Positions 28,935 to 40,048 are shown, counted from the stretch's first letter. The stretch is 64,000 nucleotides of DNA from Lunatibacter salilacus (GCF_009797935.1 NZ_VOLC01000005.1:62001-126000), one strand, 5' to 3'. Notes: a model not told the origin generated them from the sequence alone. Numbers and translations: made by a program.

Positions 28935-29822
28935 ATGGGTAAGCATGCCTTGTTAATCGTAAATCCAGTAGCTGGAAATTTCGGAAATCGATCTGAACTA
29001 ATCGAAAATATTATTCTAAACACATCAGACTATACCGTTTCGGTATGGAATACCTCCGGACATGACGACGAACAACAAATAAAAAAATTACTCAATGAAA
29101 ACACCTATGACCTGGTGATGGTAGCTGGTGGGGACGGAACAATCAAATTGGTGGCTTCCCAAATGGAATGGGAAAACATCCCCTTATTACCCATACCATT
29201 CGGATCTGCCAACGGCCTGTGCTCCTGCCTAGGCATTCAAACTTGGGACGACAGCATGAATGCATTGCATAAAGGAAAAACCATCCAGATGGATGTCTTG
29301 GATGTGAACGGCGAGGTATGTCTCCATATTTGCGATTTTGGGTTTAATGCGGGCTTAATCAAGAAATTTGAGGAGCGGGATGAGAGAGGCATGGGCAGTT
29401 ATTTCAAAAGCTCCGTTGCGCAGGTGTTTGAAAACAACAAATATCGGTTCACCCTAGAACTGAATGGTGAAAAAAAAACCGTAAACGCCAAAATGCTGGT
29501 CATCGCCAACGGTGACCGGTATGGCACAGGTGCCAAAATAAATCCTAGCGGAAAAATGGATGACGGAAAATTTGAGGTAATCGTACTCAATCCCGACAGT
29601 TTTAAGGAATGGATGGCGTTGACGGTAGGCTTTATCAGGGAAAACTTTTCGGAGTTGGATTTTGTGCAGACGTATAGTGGGGAAAGTGTCACTATCGAAA
29701 ACCTGGACAATGCCGCCTTTCACATAGACGGAGAAATGAAGGAAATTCAGGAAAAGGTGGAAATACAGCTGAATAAGATGAAAATCGAGTTTTTTACTAA
29801 CTTTGCAGTTGAAGAAGTGTAA
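28935..29822 (+). CDS. Diacylglycerol/lipid kinase-like protein
   Basis: A 295-residue protein of the DagK/YegS lipid kinase family. The nucleotide-binding GGDGT motif (VMVAGGDGTIK) is near 59-69 and the following PIPFGSANGLCSCLGI near 85-100 is typical. A C-terminal beta-sandwich (KINPSGKMDDGKFEVIVL; AAFHIDGEMKEI) completes the fold. It would phosphorylate diacylglycerol or another lipid with ATP. Its coupling to the App1-type phosphatase suggests a phosphatidate/diacylglycerol balance or a salvage step. No membrane segment is seen, so it would act at the inner face of the membrane. Confidence 0.9.
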   Translation: MGKHALLIVNPVAGNFGNRSELIENIILNTSDYTVSVWNTSGHDDEQQIKKLLNENTYDLVMVAGGDGTIKLVASQMEWENIPLLPIPFGSANGLCSCLGIQTWDDSMNALHKGKTIQMDVLDVNGEVCLHICDFGFNAGLIKKFEERDERGMGSYFKSSVAQVFENNKYRFTLELNGEKKTVNAKMLVIANGDRYGTGAKINPSGKMDDGKFEVIVLNPDSFKEWMALTVGFIRENFSELDFVQTYSGESVTIENLDNAAFHIDGEMKEIQEKVEIQLNKMKIEFFTNFAVEEV

Positions 29823-29831
29823 ATTGGATCT

Positions 29832-30041
29832 TGGGTTAGTGGTTATTAGGTTAATAGGTTATTGAGTTAATGGGTTATTAGGTTACTGGGTTACTTGGCA
29901 AAGAAATGGGATGAGTGGTGGGTGACGAAATGTTGACCTAGCAACCTTTCTTCGTTTCCAAATCTCTCAGTCTCTATGTCCCCAAGTCTCTGCGTCTCCA
30001 AGTCTATAAGTCTCTTCGTCCCTAAGTCCCTAAGTCTCCAT
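29832..30041. repeat. Two degenerate short tandem repeats
   Basis: From 29832 to about 29898 a GGTTATTAGGTTA-like unit of 7-8 bases is repeated with drift. From about 29948 to 30041 a second repeat reads as AAGTCTCT-nn-GTCTCC-like words, roughly 8 copies. Both lie between the lipid kinase gene and the DUF1593 gene, close to the latter's start. Confidence 0.7.
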
Positions 30042-30049
30042 AATGGGTT

Positions 30050-31342
30050 ATGAAATATAAAATGATGATGCGTACAAACTCAAAATATCTGCTGCTTACA
30101 ATTTTATCCTTTCTGTATGTTAGTCTTTTGCAGGCACAAAATAAACCAAGGGTTATTGTCAGCTCTGATATTGGGGGGACGGACGACGATGATTTTCAGT
30201 CCATGATCCATTACCTGATGTATTCGGACCGGTTTCAGACTGAGGGCCTGATTGCGTCACCATTTGGGCTAGGGAGAAAATCGGACATACTGCATATCAT
30301 TGATTTGTACGAAAAGGACTATTCAAAACTGGCCGCCAATAGCCAAGGATTCCCCCTTGCCGACGAACTGCGTGCTGTCACCAAACAGGGTGGGATTGAA
30401 AGGGCGCCACTGAAAGGATGGGCCAATTCCTCGGAAGGATCCTCTTGGATTATATACTGCGCCAAAAAGGAGAGTGACCAACCCCTGTGGGTGCTGGTCT
30501 GGGGTGGGCTGGAAGATGTGGCCCAAGCACTGCATGATGCACCGGATATCGCGGACAAACTGCGCGTCTATTGGATAGGGGGCCCCAACAAAAAATGGTC
30601 AGCGGATGCCTACCAGTATATAGCTACCAATTTCCCCAAGTTGTGGATGATTGAGGCAAATGCTACCTACAGGGGTTGGTTTGCGGATGATAAAACGGAC
30701 AAAGCCACCAATGTCAATAATTTTTATGATGCCTATATCAAAGGTAAGGGCGCCATGGGCAGTGATTTTGTCAATTATTACGGAGGACGCATCAAAATGG
30801 GTGATACGCCGGCGGTGGCCTACCTTCTCCATGGAGATCCAAATAATCCAGCAGGCGAAAGCTGGGGTGGCAGTTTTGAATCCATTAGCCACTCTCCGAA
30901 GCGGCTTTTCAAAGCAAGTACCAGTCTTAACGACACTGTGCCTACTTTTTCGGTTATGGAATGGGAGTTTGAGGGAAAGGAAAATGCCATACATCCGGAT
31001 TCATCCTGCTTCGTGATGGAGATAGCCAATCAGCAATTCGAGGGATACTATAAAGGCGATGGACGCTATGCCATCCGCTTTGTCACCAAATCCGCGGGAA
31101 AATGGAAATACCGGATAAAAAGTGATTTGCCAGAGCTTAATGGGCAGGAAGGCGCCTTTGTTTCCGCCGACCCCTGGCCGGGGGAATGTCAGGAAGGAGA
31201 CATTACGGGGCTAATTCAATGGTGGAGTGACAGGACTGATCAAGGAGACTTTGCCGACGGGCATCAGGGCGCCAATACTATTTTCCGGTTTCAGGAAGAT
31301 TTTTTGATGGACTGGGCGGAGCGGTGGAAGTGGTTGGAATGA
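30050..31342 (+). CDS. Secreted DUF1593 / nucleoside-hydrolase-like protein
   Basis: A 430-residue exported protein: signal MKYKMMMRTNSKYLLLTILS with cleavage near LLQAQ. The N-terminal two thirds is a DUF1593 domain with a nucleoside-hydrolase-like fold. The acidic motif SSDIGGTDDDDF near 38-49 matches the calcium-binding DxD cluster of nucleoside hydrolases, and LWVLVWGGLEDVAQALH near 145-160 is typical. The C-terminal part (about 310-430) is a beta-rich domain like the Sde182-type cellulose-binding-protein tail. The enzyme activity is unknown; binding or cleavage of a glycoside is a guess. A start at Met5 or Met6 would serve equally well. Confidence 0.85.
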   Translation: MKYKMMMRTNSKYLLLTILSFLYVSLLQAQNKPRVIVSSDIGGTDDDDFQSMIHYLMYSDRFQTEGLIASPFGLGRKSDILHIIDLYEKDYSKLAANSQGFPLADELRAVTKQGGIERAPLKGWANSSEGSSWIIYCAKKESDQPLWVLVWGGLEDVAQALHDAPDIADKLRVYWIGGPNKKWSADAYQYIATNFPKLWMIEANATYRGWFADDKTDKATNVNNFYDAYIKGKGAMGSDFVNYYGGRIKMGDTPAVAYLLHGDPNNPAGESWGGSFESISHSPKRLFKASTSLNDTVPTFSVMEWEFEGKENAIHPDSSCFVMEIANQQFEGYYKGDGRYAIRFVTKSAGKWKYRIKSDLPELNGQEGAFVSADPWPGECQEGDITGLIQWWSDRTDQGDFADGHQGANTIFRFQEDFLMDWAERWKWLE

Positions 31343-31380
31343 TTAGGTTTTTCACACCTAATAAGCTTTAAATTCTTTTT
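31342..31380. terminator. Weak hairpin between convergent genes
   Basis: A 7-bp stem ATTAGGT / ACCTAAT with a 7-base loop overlaps the DUF1593 stop region, and a T7 run follows about 12 bases later on the plus strand. It may terminate that gene. Confidence 0.35.
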
Positions 31381-31739
31381 TTAACAACGTCATCCAACAA
31401 CCGGCTGAACCCCTCCTTCGTCAGTGGCTTTAGCTGAAAAGAGAATACATTCTGAAACAATTTCGCCTTGTCCCGGTCGATAGAGCTGCTGGAGGAGGTA
31501 AGGATAATGACGGGTATATTTATTTCATGCTCGTTCATAAAAGTCAAAACATCCCATCCCGTCAAGATCGGCATGTTGATGTCTAAAAAAATAAGCTCGG
31601 GATTTTCTGCTTTTAATGCCTGAACAGCCAACAGCGGATTCTCGAAATCATATATATCCAAATCGCTCCTTAACATGGAAAGGTATTTCCGGTTTAGGAC
31701 ATTGGTGATTTTTTGGTCATCGATTAAAAATACTTTCAT
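31368..31739 (-). CDS. Single-domain response regulator (CheY-like)
   Basis: A 123-residue receiver domain with no output domain. The acidic pocket is Asp7 and Asp8, the phospho-acceptor Asp53 (FLDINMP), the switch Thr81 and Lys104 (LKPL). It starts 23 bases downstream of a gene for a kinase-like protein and is probably its partner. Without an output domain it would act through protein contacts or pass the phosphoryl group on, a common pattern in Bacteroidota. Confidence 0.92.
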   Translation of the reverse strand: MKVFLIDDQKITNVLNRKYLSMLRSDLDIYDFENPLLAVQALKAENPELIFLDINMPILTGWDVLTFMNEHEINIPVIILTSSSSSIDRDKAKLFQNVFSFQLKPLTKEGFSRLLDDVVKKRI

Positions 31740-31762
31740 GACTAACTTTCTTTTTAAAATTA

Positions 31763-32569
31763 CTATTCCAATTCTTCTGACCGTCTAATAACTTCCATCA
31801 CGGCCTTATCCAAATCCGAAACCGCCAAGTGCATCAATGGTAAAATGTCCCTTACATATTCCTCGGTTGATAGTTCATCCTTAATCTCGACCATGCTAAT
31901 GACCCTTGTAAGCGGTTCTCTTAGCTGATGCGAATTAAATTGAATGAGGGATTTCAATTTAGTATTTGAATGGAGAAGGCTGGCAGTTCGGTCGGCAATC
32001 GTCCCCTCCTGGATTTGATTCAACGATTCTATTTCAGAGTTCTTGGTTTGTAACTCCCTAGCCAACTCTTCCAATTGTTTATTTTGCCGATGAATCAACT
32101 GAATCATCTTTAGGTTTTCGACTTTTGTGGCCAAGGTTTTATTCACCACCTTTACCAGGGTTATACTGCTTTCTTTAAAAGGATTGGCAACTGTTGACTG
32201 TATTTTTATGAGACTACTTAGGTTATTGCCATTTTCAAATTTCCAGCAGTGGCTTGTTAGTTGATCCGATTCTGAAACTATTGCCTTTGGCACCCCACTT
32301 TGTAGAACTCCCCGTTCCAAACTTGGGAGATCTTCAACCCCACTGCTGAAATAGCAAAAACCATCCAGGGAAATGGAAATACAGTCTACAGAATTTCCAG
32401 CTACATAATAAAAATCGAAACGGTGGTAATTGAATAAATATTTTAAATGGAAGTTTAACTCGGCAGGAAGTTTATCCAGACGGCCAATCTTTGAAATCCC
32501 GGTAGAAAATCTTACCATAGCCTCAAACAGGATTTTATAACCTATATAAGGTTGTTCGGCTGGCACCAC
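31763..32569 (-). CDS. Kinase-like sensor with H-box but no ATPase domain
   Basis: A 268-residue protein. Residues 1-140 look like a small sensory (GAF- or PAS-like) domain, 145-205 are coiled coil, then a HisKA-type H-box (SHQLREPLTRV, His214) leads a two-helix bundle to the end. The HATPase_c domain (N, G1, F, G2 boxes) is absent and there is a normal stop, with no frame continuing it. It could be a phosphotransfer protein, or be phosphorylated by a kinase encoded elsewhere. Its start overlaps the stop of the upstream CMD-family gene by one base, and a single-domain response regulator follows. Confidence 0.75.
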   Translation of the reverse strand: MVPAEQPYIGYKILFEAMVRFSTGISKIGRLDKLPAELNFHLKYLFNYHRFDFYYVAGNSVDCISISLDGFCYFSSGVEDLPSLERGVLQSGVPKAIVSESDQLTSHCWKFENGNNLSSLIKIQSTVANPFKESSITLVKVVNKTLATKVENLKMIQLIHRQNKQLEELARELQTKNSEIESLNQIQEGTIADRTASLLHSNTKLKSLIQFNSHQLREPLTRVISMVEIKDELSTEEYVRDILPLMHLAVSDLDKAVMEVIRRSEELE

Positions 32570-33141
32570 TATAAAGAGTAGCTCAATTCCACGATTTCGT
32601 TGTCAATTTGAATCCCCGAAATATTCGCAATGGTATTCAACATATTCACCAAATCCGCCTGGGCAAACAGTTCTTGAATGTCTCCCTCAGAATATCCCGC
32701 AGCCTTTAAGCTTTCAAAATCGCTCGCTTCTACATGTCCGTCAGACAACGCGGCATTCGCCACTGTACGCACTGCAACTTTATAGCTGTTGGGCACCCAT
32801 TCGCTATCCATATTTTCTGTGATAAGAAAAGCCGGATCTTCCGCCAGTGATTTACCCATCATATCTGCAAAAAGCTTATGGGCTTCAGCACAATAATTAC
32901 ATTTTCTTTCCGAGGAGACCGTAAATATGATCAGTTGTTTGATAATATTGGGGACATCACCCTCGCAAAGTGTGGCTTTTAATTTTGCCCAATTGCCTCT
33001 AAGCAGGGAAGGATTCCCCGCCTGACATTTAAACCAATTCAATACAAAGGGAATCCCCAGTGTTTTCATGGTATCGTCATAGATTTCTTTTACTTCGGGG
33101 CTTGCATCTTGATGCTCAATTAGAGCAAAGCTGTTTTTCAT
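32569..33141 (-). CDS. Carboxymuconolactone decarboxylase/AhpD-family protein
   Basis: A 190-residue CMD-family protein with the redox motif CNYCAEAH (Cys81, Cys84, His88) after a QLIIFTVSSE helix. Two or three CMD helical units can be seen (about 10-100 and 110-175). AhpD-like proteins reduce peroxiredoxins or dispose of peroxides; the two cysteines and His support a thiol-redox role. It heads a three-gene operon with the H-box protein and the response regulator, which suggests that a redox state feeds into that signalling pair. Confidence 0.85.
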   Translation of the reverse strand: MKNSFALIEHQDASPEVKEIYDDTMKTLGIPFVLNWFKCQAGNPSLLRGNWAKLKATLCEGDVPNIIKQLIIFTVSSERKCNYCAEAHKLFADMMGKSLAEDPAFLITENMDSEWVPNSYKVAVRTVANAALSDGHVEASDFESLKAAGYSEGDIQELFAQADLVNMLNTIANISGIQIDNEIVELSYSL

Positions 33142-33441
33142 AATAGCTGCTATTTTTCTAAAAATAACTTATGTAATTAGCACAAACTTAAATTTTTTTA
33201 GGCGTTTTCAGAAAAAATAGATCAATAAATTATTTGAAAAGTGAAAGAATACAAATTTTATTATTTGAAAGAGTGAATTCTGTATGAAAAAGTATAAAAC
33301 AGGACAAATTTTAAATAAAGAATTCGGCAAACCTATACAAAAATATCGCAGCGGTCACCTCGTCAAAACCGTTGCGGCCGCTACGTGAAAACCTTCGCCT
33401 TACTGCGCTGCAGGAAAAATCGATCTGATTCAGCTCCTCTC
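33142..33441. other. Intergenic, one GC-rich inverted stretch
   Basis: The first 190 bases are AT-rich and must contain the promoter of the CMD operon. From about 33348 to 33392 a GC-rich imperfect inverted repeat (GCAGCGG with CCGTTGC, then GCGGCCGC) lies close to the end of the small minus-strand gene and may act as its terminator. Confidence 0.4.
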
Positions 33442-33693
33442 CTAGATTATCCTCGTCTCCGAATACAGATCATACGCTGCCACCAGGAGTTGGTGGTCGG
33501 GTGCCTGACCGTAGCGGGGGTACTTTTGCAGTTCGCTCCGTTGCTCGACATAAACGGGGGCGTATGACGCTTCAAGTTCATCCCAAATAATTACTAGGTA
33601 AGCGTAGGGTATTTTACTTAACCGTCCCTTTTCCAGCCATTCGTCTAAAAGTGATTCATCTAAGGGTTGGGGATAATTAGGGCCTTCAAACAT
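33442..33693 (-). CDS. Small protein of unknown function
   Basis: An 83-residue acidic protein (MFEGPNYPQPLDESLLDEW...) with no signal or membrane segment. The residue use (many Tyr, Glu and Leu, with WLEKGRLSKIPYAYLVIIWDELE) looks like a real folded protein. I know no family. It stands alone, and the inverse strand carries a less protein-like frame. Confidence 0.55.
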   Translation of the reverse strand: MFEGPNYPQPLDESLLDEWLEKGRLSKIPYAYLVIIWDELEASYAPVYVEQRSELQKYPRYGQAPDHQLLVAAYDLYSETRII

Positions 33694-34009
33694 GTTGTTT
33701 TTTTAAAATAAAATTCATCATCAAAGATAGGCCAGTCTAGCCCATGTTCAAAAAGAAGTTGCTATTTTGGAGGTGGCTTTTGTTAGATTTAAATTTAACT
33801 ATGTCGGATTTGTAGCATTCCAATGCTTGGGTTTTTTTAGTAGTAGTTTAATTTTCATCCTTTGGCTGTGCCGATCTAGCTTAGCAATGGTTATAGTTTG
33901 AAAATATATTTTTTATATGCGGCTCAGGTGTATATATTATTGCCAATAATCATGATATTTGTAAGTAATAGTTACAAATATCATGAATATTGTAAGTAAG
34001 TAATGAATT
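33694..34009. other. Spacer upstream of the DUF4143 ATPase
   Basis: About 315 bases without a gene. The proximal part holds a perfect 15-bp inverted repeat (listed separately). The remainder is AT-rich and shows nothing else. Confidence 0.5.
33950..33986. promoter_or_regulatory. Perfect inverted repeat before the DUF4143 ATPase
   Basis: TCATGATATTTGTAA at 33950-33964 pairs with 33972-33986 across a 7-base spacer (GTAATAG). It ends 23 bases before the ATG. Position and symmetry suggest an operator or leader hairpin; it could also be a remnant of a mobile end. Confidence 0.6.
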
Positions 34010-35149
34010 ATGTTTCTCAGAAAACAAATATTGGAAGGTTCCGGAAATGAAAGTCTGTTTCTTTGGGGGGCTCGTCAGACAGGTAAAAGTACTTTGTTAA
34101 AAAGTCTTTTTCCGGATGCGATATGGTTTGATCTTTTGTTGTCAGATACCTATTTAAGGTATAAATCCGAACCCCAGCAATTTCGCCAGGTAATTTTGGC
34201 TAGGGATCGTAAGGAGATTGTCGTAGTTGACGAGATTCAAAAGATTCCTGAACTGCTTGACGAAATTCATTGGTTGATTGTAAATCATTCGATAAAATTC
34301 ATCTTGAGTGGATCAAGCCCTAGAAAAATCATTCGGTCTGGGCATAACCTATTGGGAGGGAGAGCTCTAAGGTACGAGTTGTATCCATTGATTCAATCTG
34401 AAATTCCAGATTTTGACTTGTTGAGAGCGTTAAATAACGGATTGCTTCCAAGGCACTATCTGGCAGAAAATCCGAAAAAACTAATAGATGCATATATCGG
34501 AAATTACCTAAAAGATGAAATTATGGCTGAAGCAAAGATCAGAAATATCAATGCGTTTACCCAATTTTTAGAGGCGGCTGCGTTTTCCAACGGAGAAATG
34601 GTCAATTATTCAAATATCGCTTCCGAGTGTGGGGTAAGCCATAACACCGTTAAGGAATATTTTCAAATTTTAGAAGACACATTACTCGGGCGTTTTGTTC
34701 CTTCATTTCAAAAAAAGCCAAAGCGAAGGGTGATTCTGACATCCAAGTTCTATTATTTTGATATAGGCATTACAAATAAACTTCTAAAAAGAGGGAAAAT
34801 TGAAGCAAGAAGCGAGTCTTTTGGGCATGCCTTTGAGCATTTTATCTATCAGGAATTATATGCCCATAGTAAATATTCTGAGAAAGATTATGTTATCTCG
34901 TACTGGCGGACGACTTCGCAGATAGAGGTGGACTTTATCCTCGGTGATCATGAGGTGGCGCTAGAGATTAAAGGAACGAATAATATTCAACCCCGTCATC
35001 TTAAGGGATTAAAAAACTTTGCGGAAGAATATTCGGTGAGAAGACTAATCGTTGTGAGTGATGATCCTTTAGAGCGAAGAATTGGTGAAATTTCAGTTAT
35101 ACCATGGAAGCAATTCTTGGAACAGCTCTGGAACAATGAAATTATCTGA
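34010..35149 (+). CDS. AAA ATPase with DUF4143 (PD-(D/E)XK-like) domain
   Basis: A 379-residue protein of the AAA_14/DUF4143 family. Walker A is GARQTGKST near 20-28, Walker B is VVVDEIQKIPE near 73-83, and sensor-1 is FILSGSSPRKI near 98-108. A winged-helix-like linker (SNIASECGVSHNTVKEYFQ) precedes the C-terminal nuclease-like domain, whose motif is Q-EVDFIL then ALEIKGT, the D-ExK pattern. Members are common, mobile and of unknown function, sometimes linked to defence or toxin-like roles. The gene stands alone behind the inverted repeat, a layout that suggests self-regulation. Confidence 0.88.
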   Translation: MFLRKQILEGSGNESLFLWGARQTGKSTLLKSLFPDAIWFDLLLSDTYLRYKSEPQQFRQVILARDRKEIVVVDEIQKIPELLDEIHWLIVNHSIKFILSGSSPRKIIRSGHNLLGGRALRYELYPLIQSEIPDFDLLRALNNGLLPRHYLAENPKKLIDAYIGNYLKDEIMAEAKIRNINAFTQFLEAAAFSNGEMVNYSNIASECGVSHNTVKEYFQILEDTLLGRFVPSFQKKPKRRVILTSKFYYFDIGITNKLLKRGKIEARSESFGHAFEHFIYQELYAHSKYSEKDYVISYWRTTSQIEVDFILGDHEVALEIKGTNNIQPRHLKGLKNFAEEYSVRRLIVVSDDPLERRIGEISVIPWKQFLEQLWNNEII

Positions 35150-37781
<2,632 letters not shown>

Positions 37782-37824
37782 TTTCCCCTGCAAGGAATCT
37801 AGTCATTCGTCAATTTGAATTTTT

Positions 37825-37858
37825 GAGCCAGTCCTTTGAGACTGGCTCTTTGTTTTTT
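37825..37858 (+). terminator. Rho-independent terminator of katG
   Basis: A 9-bp stem GAGCCAGTC / GACTGGCTC with a 6-base loop and a TTTGTTTTTT tail, 43 bases after the katG stop. Confidence 0.9.
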
Positions 37859-37899
37859 GATGATTCAGTGTTTAGCATTTACGTTTTCCCATCCATAAG

Positions 37900-38160
37900 C
37901 TAATCCCCTTCAACTCCCATTTCCTTATATCTCTCCCATTCCTCCCGGAATTTTTCTTCTGGATAAAAATATTTTCCTTTTATACTGGTGATGTAGCGCT
38001 CTTACATCGTGTTGAAATCATCTGGAAGGATCATGATTTTGTCGTCCATTATGGGAGTAGTTTTTTTGAACCGTAAATCGATAATTGACTTTTCATAAAC
38101 CAAAATACAATAAATGAATATTACGAGTGGCCTCCATTTCCTTCAGAAAATGGAAGGGAT
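37900..38160 (-). pseudogene. Decayed reading frame with one internal stop
   Basis: A minus-strand frame reads as protein-like text for about 85 residues: VYEKSIIDLRFKK, then DDKIMILPDDFNTM, an in-frame TAA at 38002-38004, then ERYITSIKGKYFYPEEKF to a stop at 37900. The charged, regular composition on both sides of the TAA suggests a recently disabled gene. I do not recognise the family and no clear start is visible. Confidence 0.5.
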
Positions 38161-38259
38161 CGCAATAGCTTTGGAAAAGTATCAAAGAGACTGCTTTTTA
38201 TTTTTGAATTAACCCGAACTACCTTTGGGGATTCATAGCTTATAACTTAAATAAAAAAA

Positions 38260-38520
38260 TCAACCTCCCTTTTTAATCTTTTCAATCATATCTTCGTCAA
38301 ACCCCACATACACTTCTTCAATCTATCCCTTTTCATCTATCAGGTAAAAAGTCGGATATCCGCTGACTCCATACGCTTCACCCACTGTATTGGCGTCGAT
38401 TAGTACGGAAAAAGGAATATCCACCCTGGAGCTATACTTCTCCATCTTTCCAAAGGTTAGGACTCCCATTCCAATTTGAAATTCAGTGGTTGACTGTCTT
38501 GGAAGGAAAGTAGGTGTGTT
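38260..38520 (-). pseudogene. Thioredoxin-like (TlpA-type) gene remnant
   Basis: On the minus strand the text EFQIGMGVLTFGKMEKYSSR, then DIPFSVLIDANTVGEAYGVS and GYPTFYLIDEKG, matches the second half of TlpA/redoxin proteins, including the cis-Pro in GYPTFYLID. It is interrupted by an in-frame TAG at 38323-38325, after which IEEVYVGFDEDMIEKIKKGG continues in the same frame to the natural stop at 38260. The N-terminal half with the CxxC motif is missing. This is a truncated, stop-carrying thioredoxin-fold gene. Confidence 0.75.
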
Positions 38521-38620
38521 TTGGTTGTTATACGCAGTTTATTTCCCATTGAAATTGGCATCTATTTTGACATATTGGAATATTGAAAAATCCAGCTATA
38601 TTCGTTCGGGTTTTTGACAT

Positions 38621-38989
38621 ATGACCAAGGCACTGAAACCAATATTTGGATTTGCTATGGCCGCCATGCTGGCGGTTCAGGCCATGCTTTTGCCCATTCT
38701 GGTAGCGGATGTCAATACTGCCAAAACGGCATTTTCTGACAATTTATCCGCACAAATTACCCTTGTAGATGAACATGCCGACAAGTCCCCAATTATCTTT
38801 GAAAGTGAGCGGCTAATTATATCCATTCCGAAATCTTTTTCAGAAGGGTTAAATTTTATTTACAGCACATTAGCGGATTATTTTTTCTATATAAATCAAC
38901 GGCTAACTACCGCATACCAACTCAGCCAGCAGGTCATGCTGGTTTTTGGTATTCGGGAAATTAAGTTTCCAACCCATTTTTTCTGGTAA
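38621..38989 (+). CDS. Small exported or membrane protein, unknown
   Basis: A 122-residue protein with an N-terminal hydrophobic segment (FGFAMAAMLAVQAMLLPILVAD) that could be a signal or an anchor. The rest is mixed, ending in FPTHFFW. I know no family. It lies alone between the decayed thioredoxin frame and a two-gene unit of unknown function. Confidence 0.5.
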   Translation: MTKALKPIFGFAMAAMLAVQAMLLPILVADVNTAKTAFSDNLSAQITLVDEHADKSPIIFESERLIISIPKSFSEGLNFIYSTLADYFFYINQRLTTAYQLSQQVMLVFGIREIKFPTHFFW

Positions 38990-39109
38990 GTAAAAGTTCT
39001 TCAGAACTATGTTCTGTAACCCCTTGTCTAGGGGATTAAGTTAGGTAAACTTTCTACTTCAATCTTTTCGGTGAGCCAGCTAGCTTCCGAATACTAATAT
39101 CTTATAACC

Positions 39110-39625
39110 ATGTTCGACATAGATTTAATTTCATTTTCCATAGCGGTAATATTAATCGCCGCCTTTGCCCTGCCCTTTTATTTGAATGCACGTAAAGTCA
39201 AAGCAAGAGAACTTAAGGCGCTGAAAATCCTAGCTGATTTTACCTTATCCCACGGATTGAATCTTCAGGATAAAGATCAATGGAGGGATAAATATTTCAT
39301 TGGCCTTGATAAAGAAAAGGCTCAATTGGTATATAGTGCGGATACCTCTCAGGATTACTACAAGTGTATTCATCTCGATCAAATAAAAAGGGTTTCTATT
39401 GCAGAAGTATCCCATCAGGTGACCAATGGGAAAGATAGCCATAAGGAACTTGATCGTTTGGACCTAATACTCATCAACCAGAATGACAAACCCCTTCATA
39501 TATTGGAATTCTATGACGGGGAACAATATTCTGATCTTGTTGGGGAGGCTGTTTTGATCAAAAAGTGGGAAACTTTGCTCAAGGATGCTATTAAAAACGT
39601 ACCCAAACATCAGTTAGTATCATGA
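39110..39625 (+). CDS. Membrane-anchored protein of unknown function
   Basis: A 171-residue protein with one N-terminal membrane helix (ISFSIAVILIAAFALPFYLNA, about 7-27) and a cytoplasmic mixed domain: KILADFTLSHGLNL, then QDYYKCIHLDQIKRVSIAEV and DRLDLILINQNDKPLHILEF. The domain looks like a small PH-like or split barrel fold, but I cannot assign it. It overlaps the next gene by four bases (ATGA), so the two form a coupled unit. Confidence 0.75.
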   Translation: MFDIDLISFSIAVILIAAFALPFYLNARKVKARELKALKILADFTLSHGLNLQDKDQWRDKYFIGLDKEKAQLVYSADTSQDYYKCIHLDQIKRVSIAEVSHQVTNGKDSHKELDRLDLILINQNDKPLHILEFYDGEQYSDLVGEAVLIKKWETLLKDAIKNVPKHQLVS

Positions 39626-39903
39626 ACAAGGAGCAAGTAATTCCAAAAGAAGAGATTTCAGTGATGCATTTCCTAAAAGAGGACGTCCTACAGGATCCAT
39701 CCGATATCCGCCGTAGAAACCAAGATTTGAACCGGGCTATGACCTTGGGAAACTTGGAACACGGCAAAGTCAAAATCCATTTTCTGGATGCACAGCATAA
39801 TTTCTATCAAGTAGAGACTACCGTCTGGGCTGTTACAGATGAATATTTGTGCCTAAAAGGGGATCTACAAATACCCACCTGTGCGGTATTGCGTATAGAC
39901 TAG
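39622..39903 (+). CDS. Small conserved-looking protein, coupled to its neighbour
   Basis: A 93-residue soluble protein (MNKEQVIPKEEISVMHFLKE). The second half (KVKIHFLDAQHNFYQVETTVWAVTDEYLCLKGDLQIPTCAVLRID) is beta-rich and resembles small proteins that are widespread in Bacteroidota but unnamed. Its start overlaps the stop of the membrane-anchored gene, and a strong hairpin follows, so the pair is a complete transcription unit. Confidence 0.75.
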   Translation: MNKEQVIPKEEISVMHFLKEDVLQDPSDIRRRNQDLNRAMTLGNLEHGKVKIHFLDAQHNFYQVETTVWAVTDEYLCLKGDLQIPTCAVLRID

Positions 39904-39944
39904 ATTAAAGGGAAGGGAATCATGACTGATTCCCTTCCTAATCT
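39902..39944 (+). terminator. Hairpin terminator of the two-gene unit
   Basis: An inner 12-bp perfect stem GGAAGGGAATCA / TGATTCCCTTCC (loop TGAC), extended by an outer AGATTA / TAATCT pairing with a 3-base bulge, directly after the stop. The T-run is weak. Confidence 0.7.
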
Positions 39945-40048
39945 TAAAATAATTTCTAATTCACCAGCAAAGGAAAAAAACTGCTAAATAATCGCATCTT
40001 GGTTTAATTTGATTTACTTTAGAAAATATCAATAAAAAATCAAATAGG

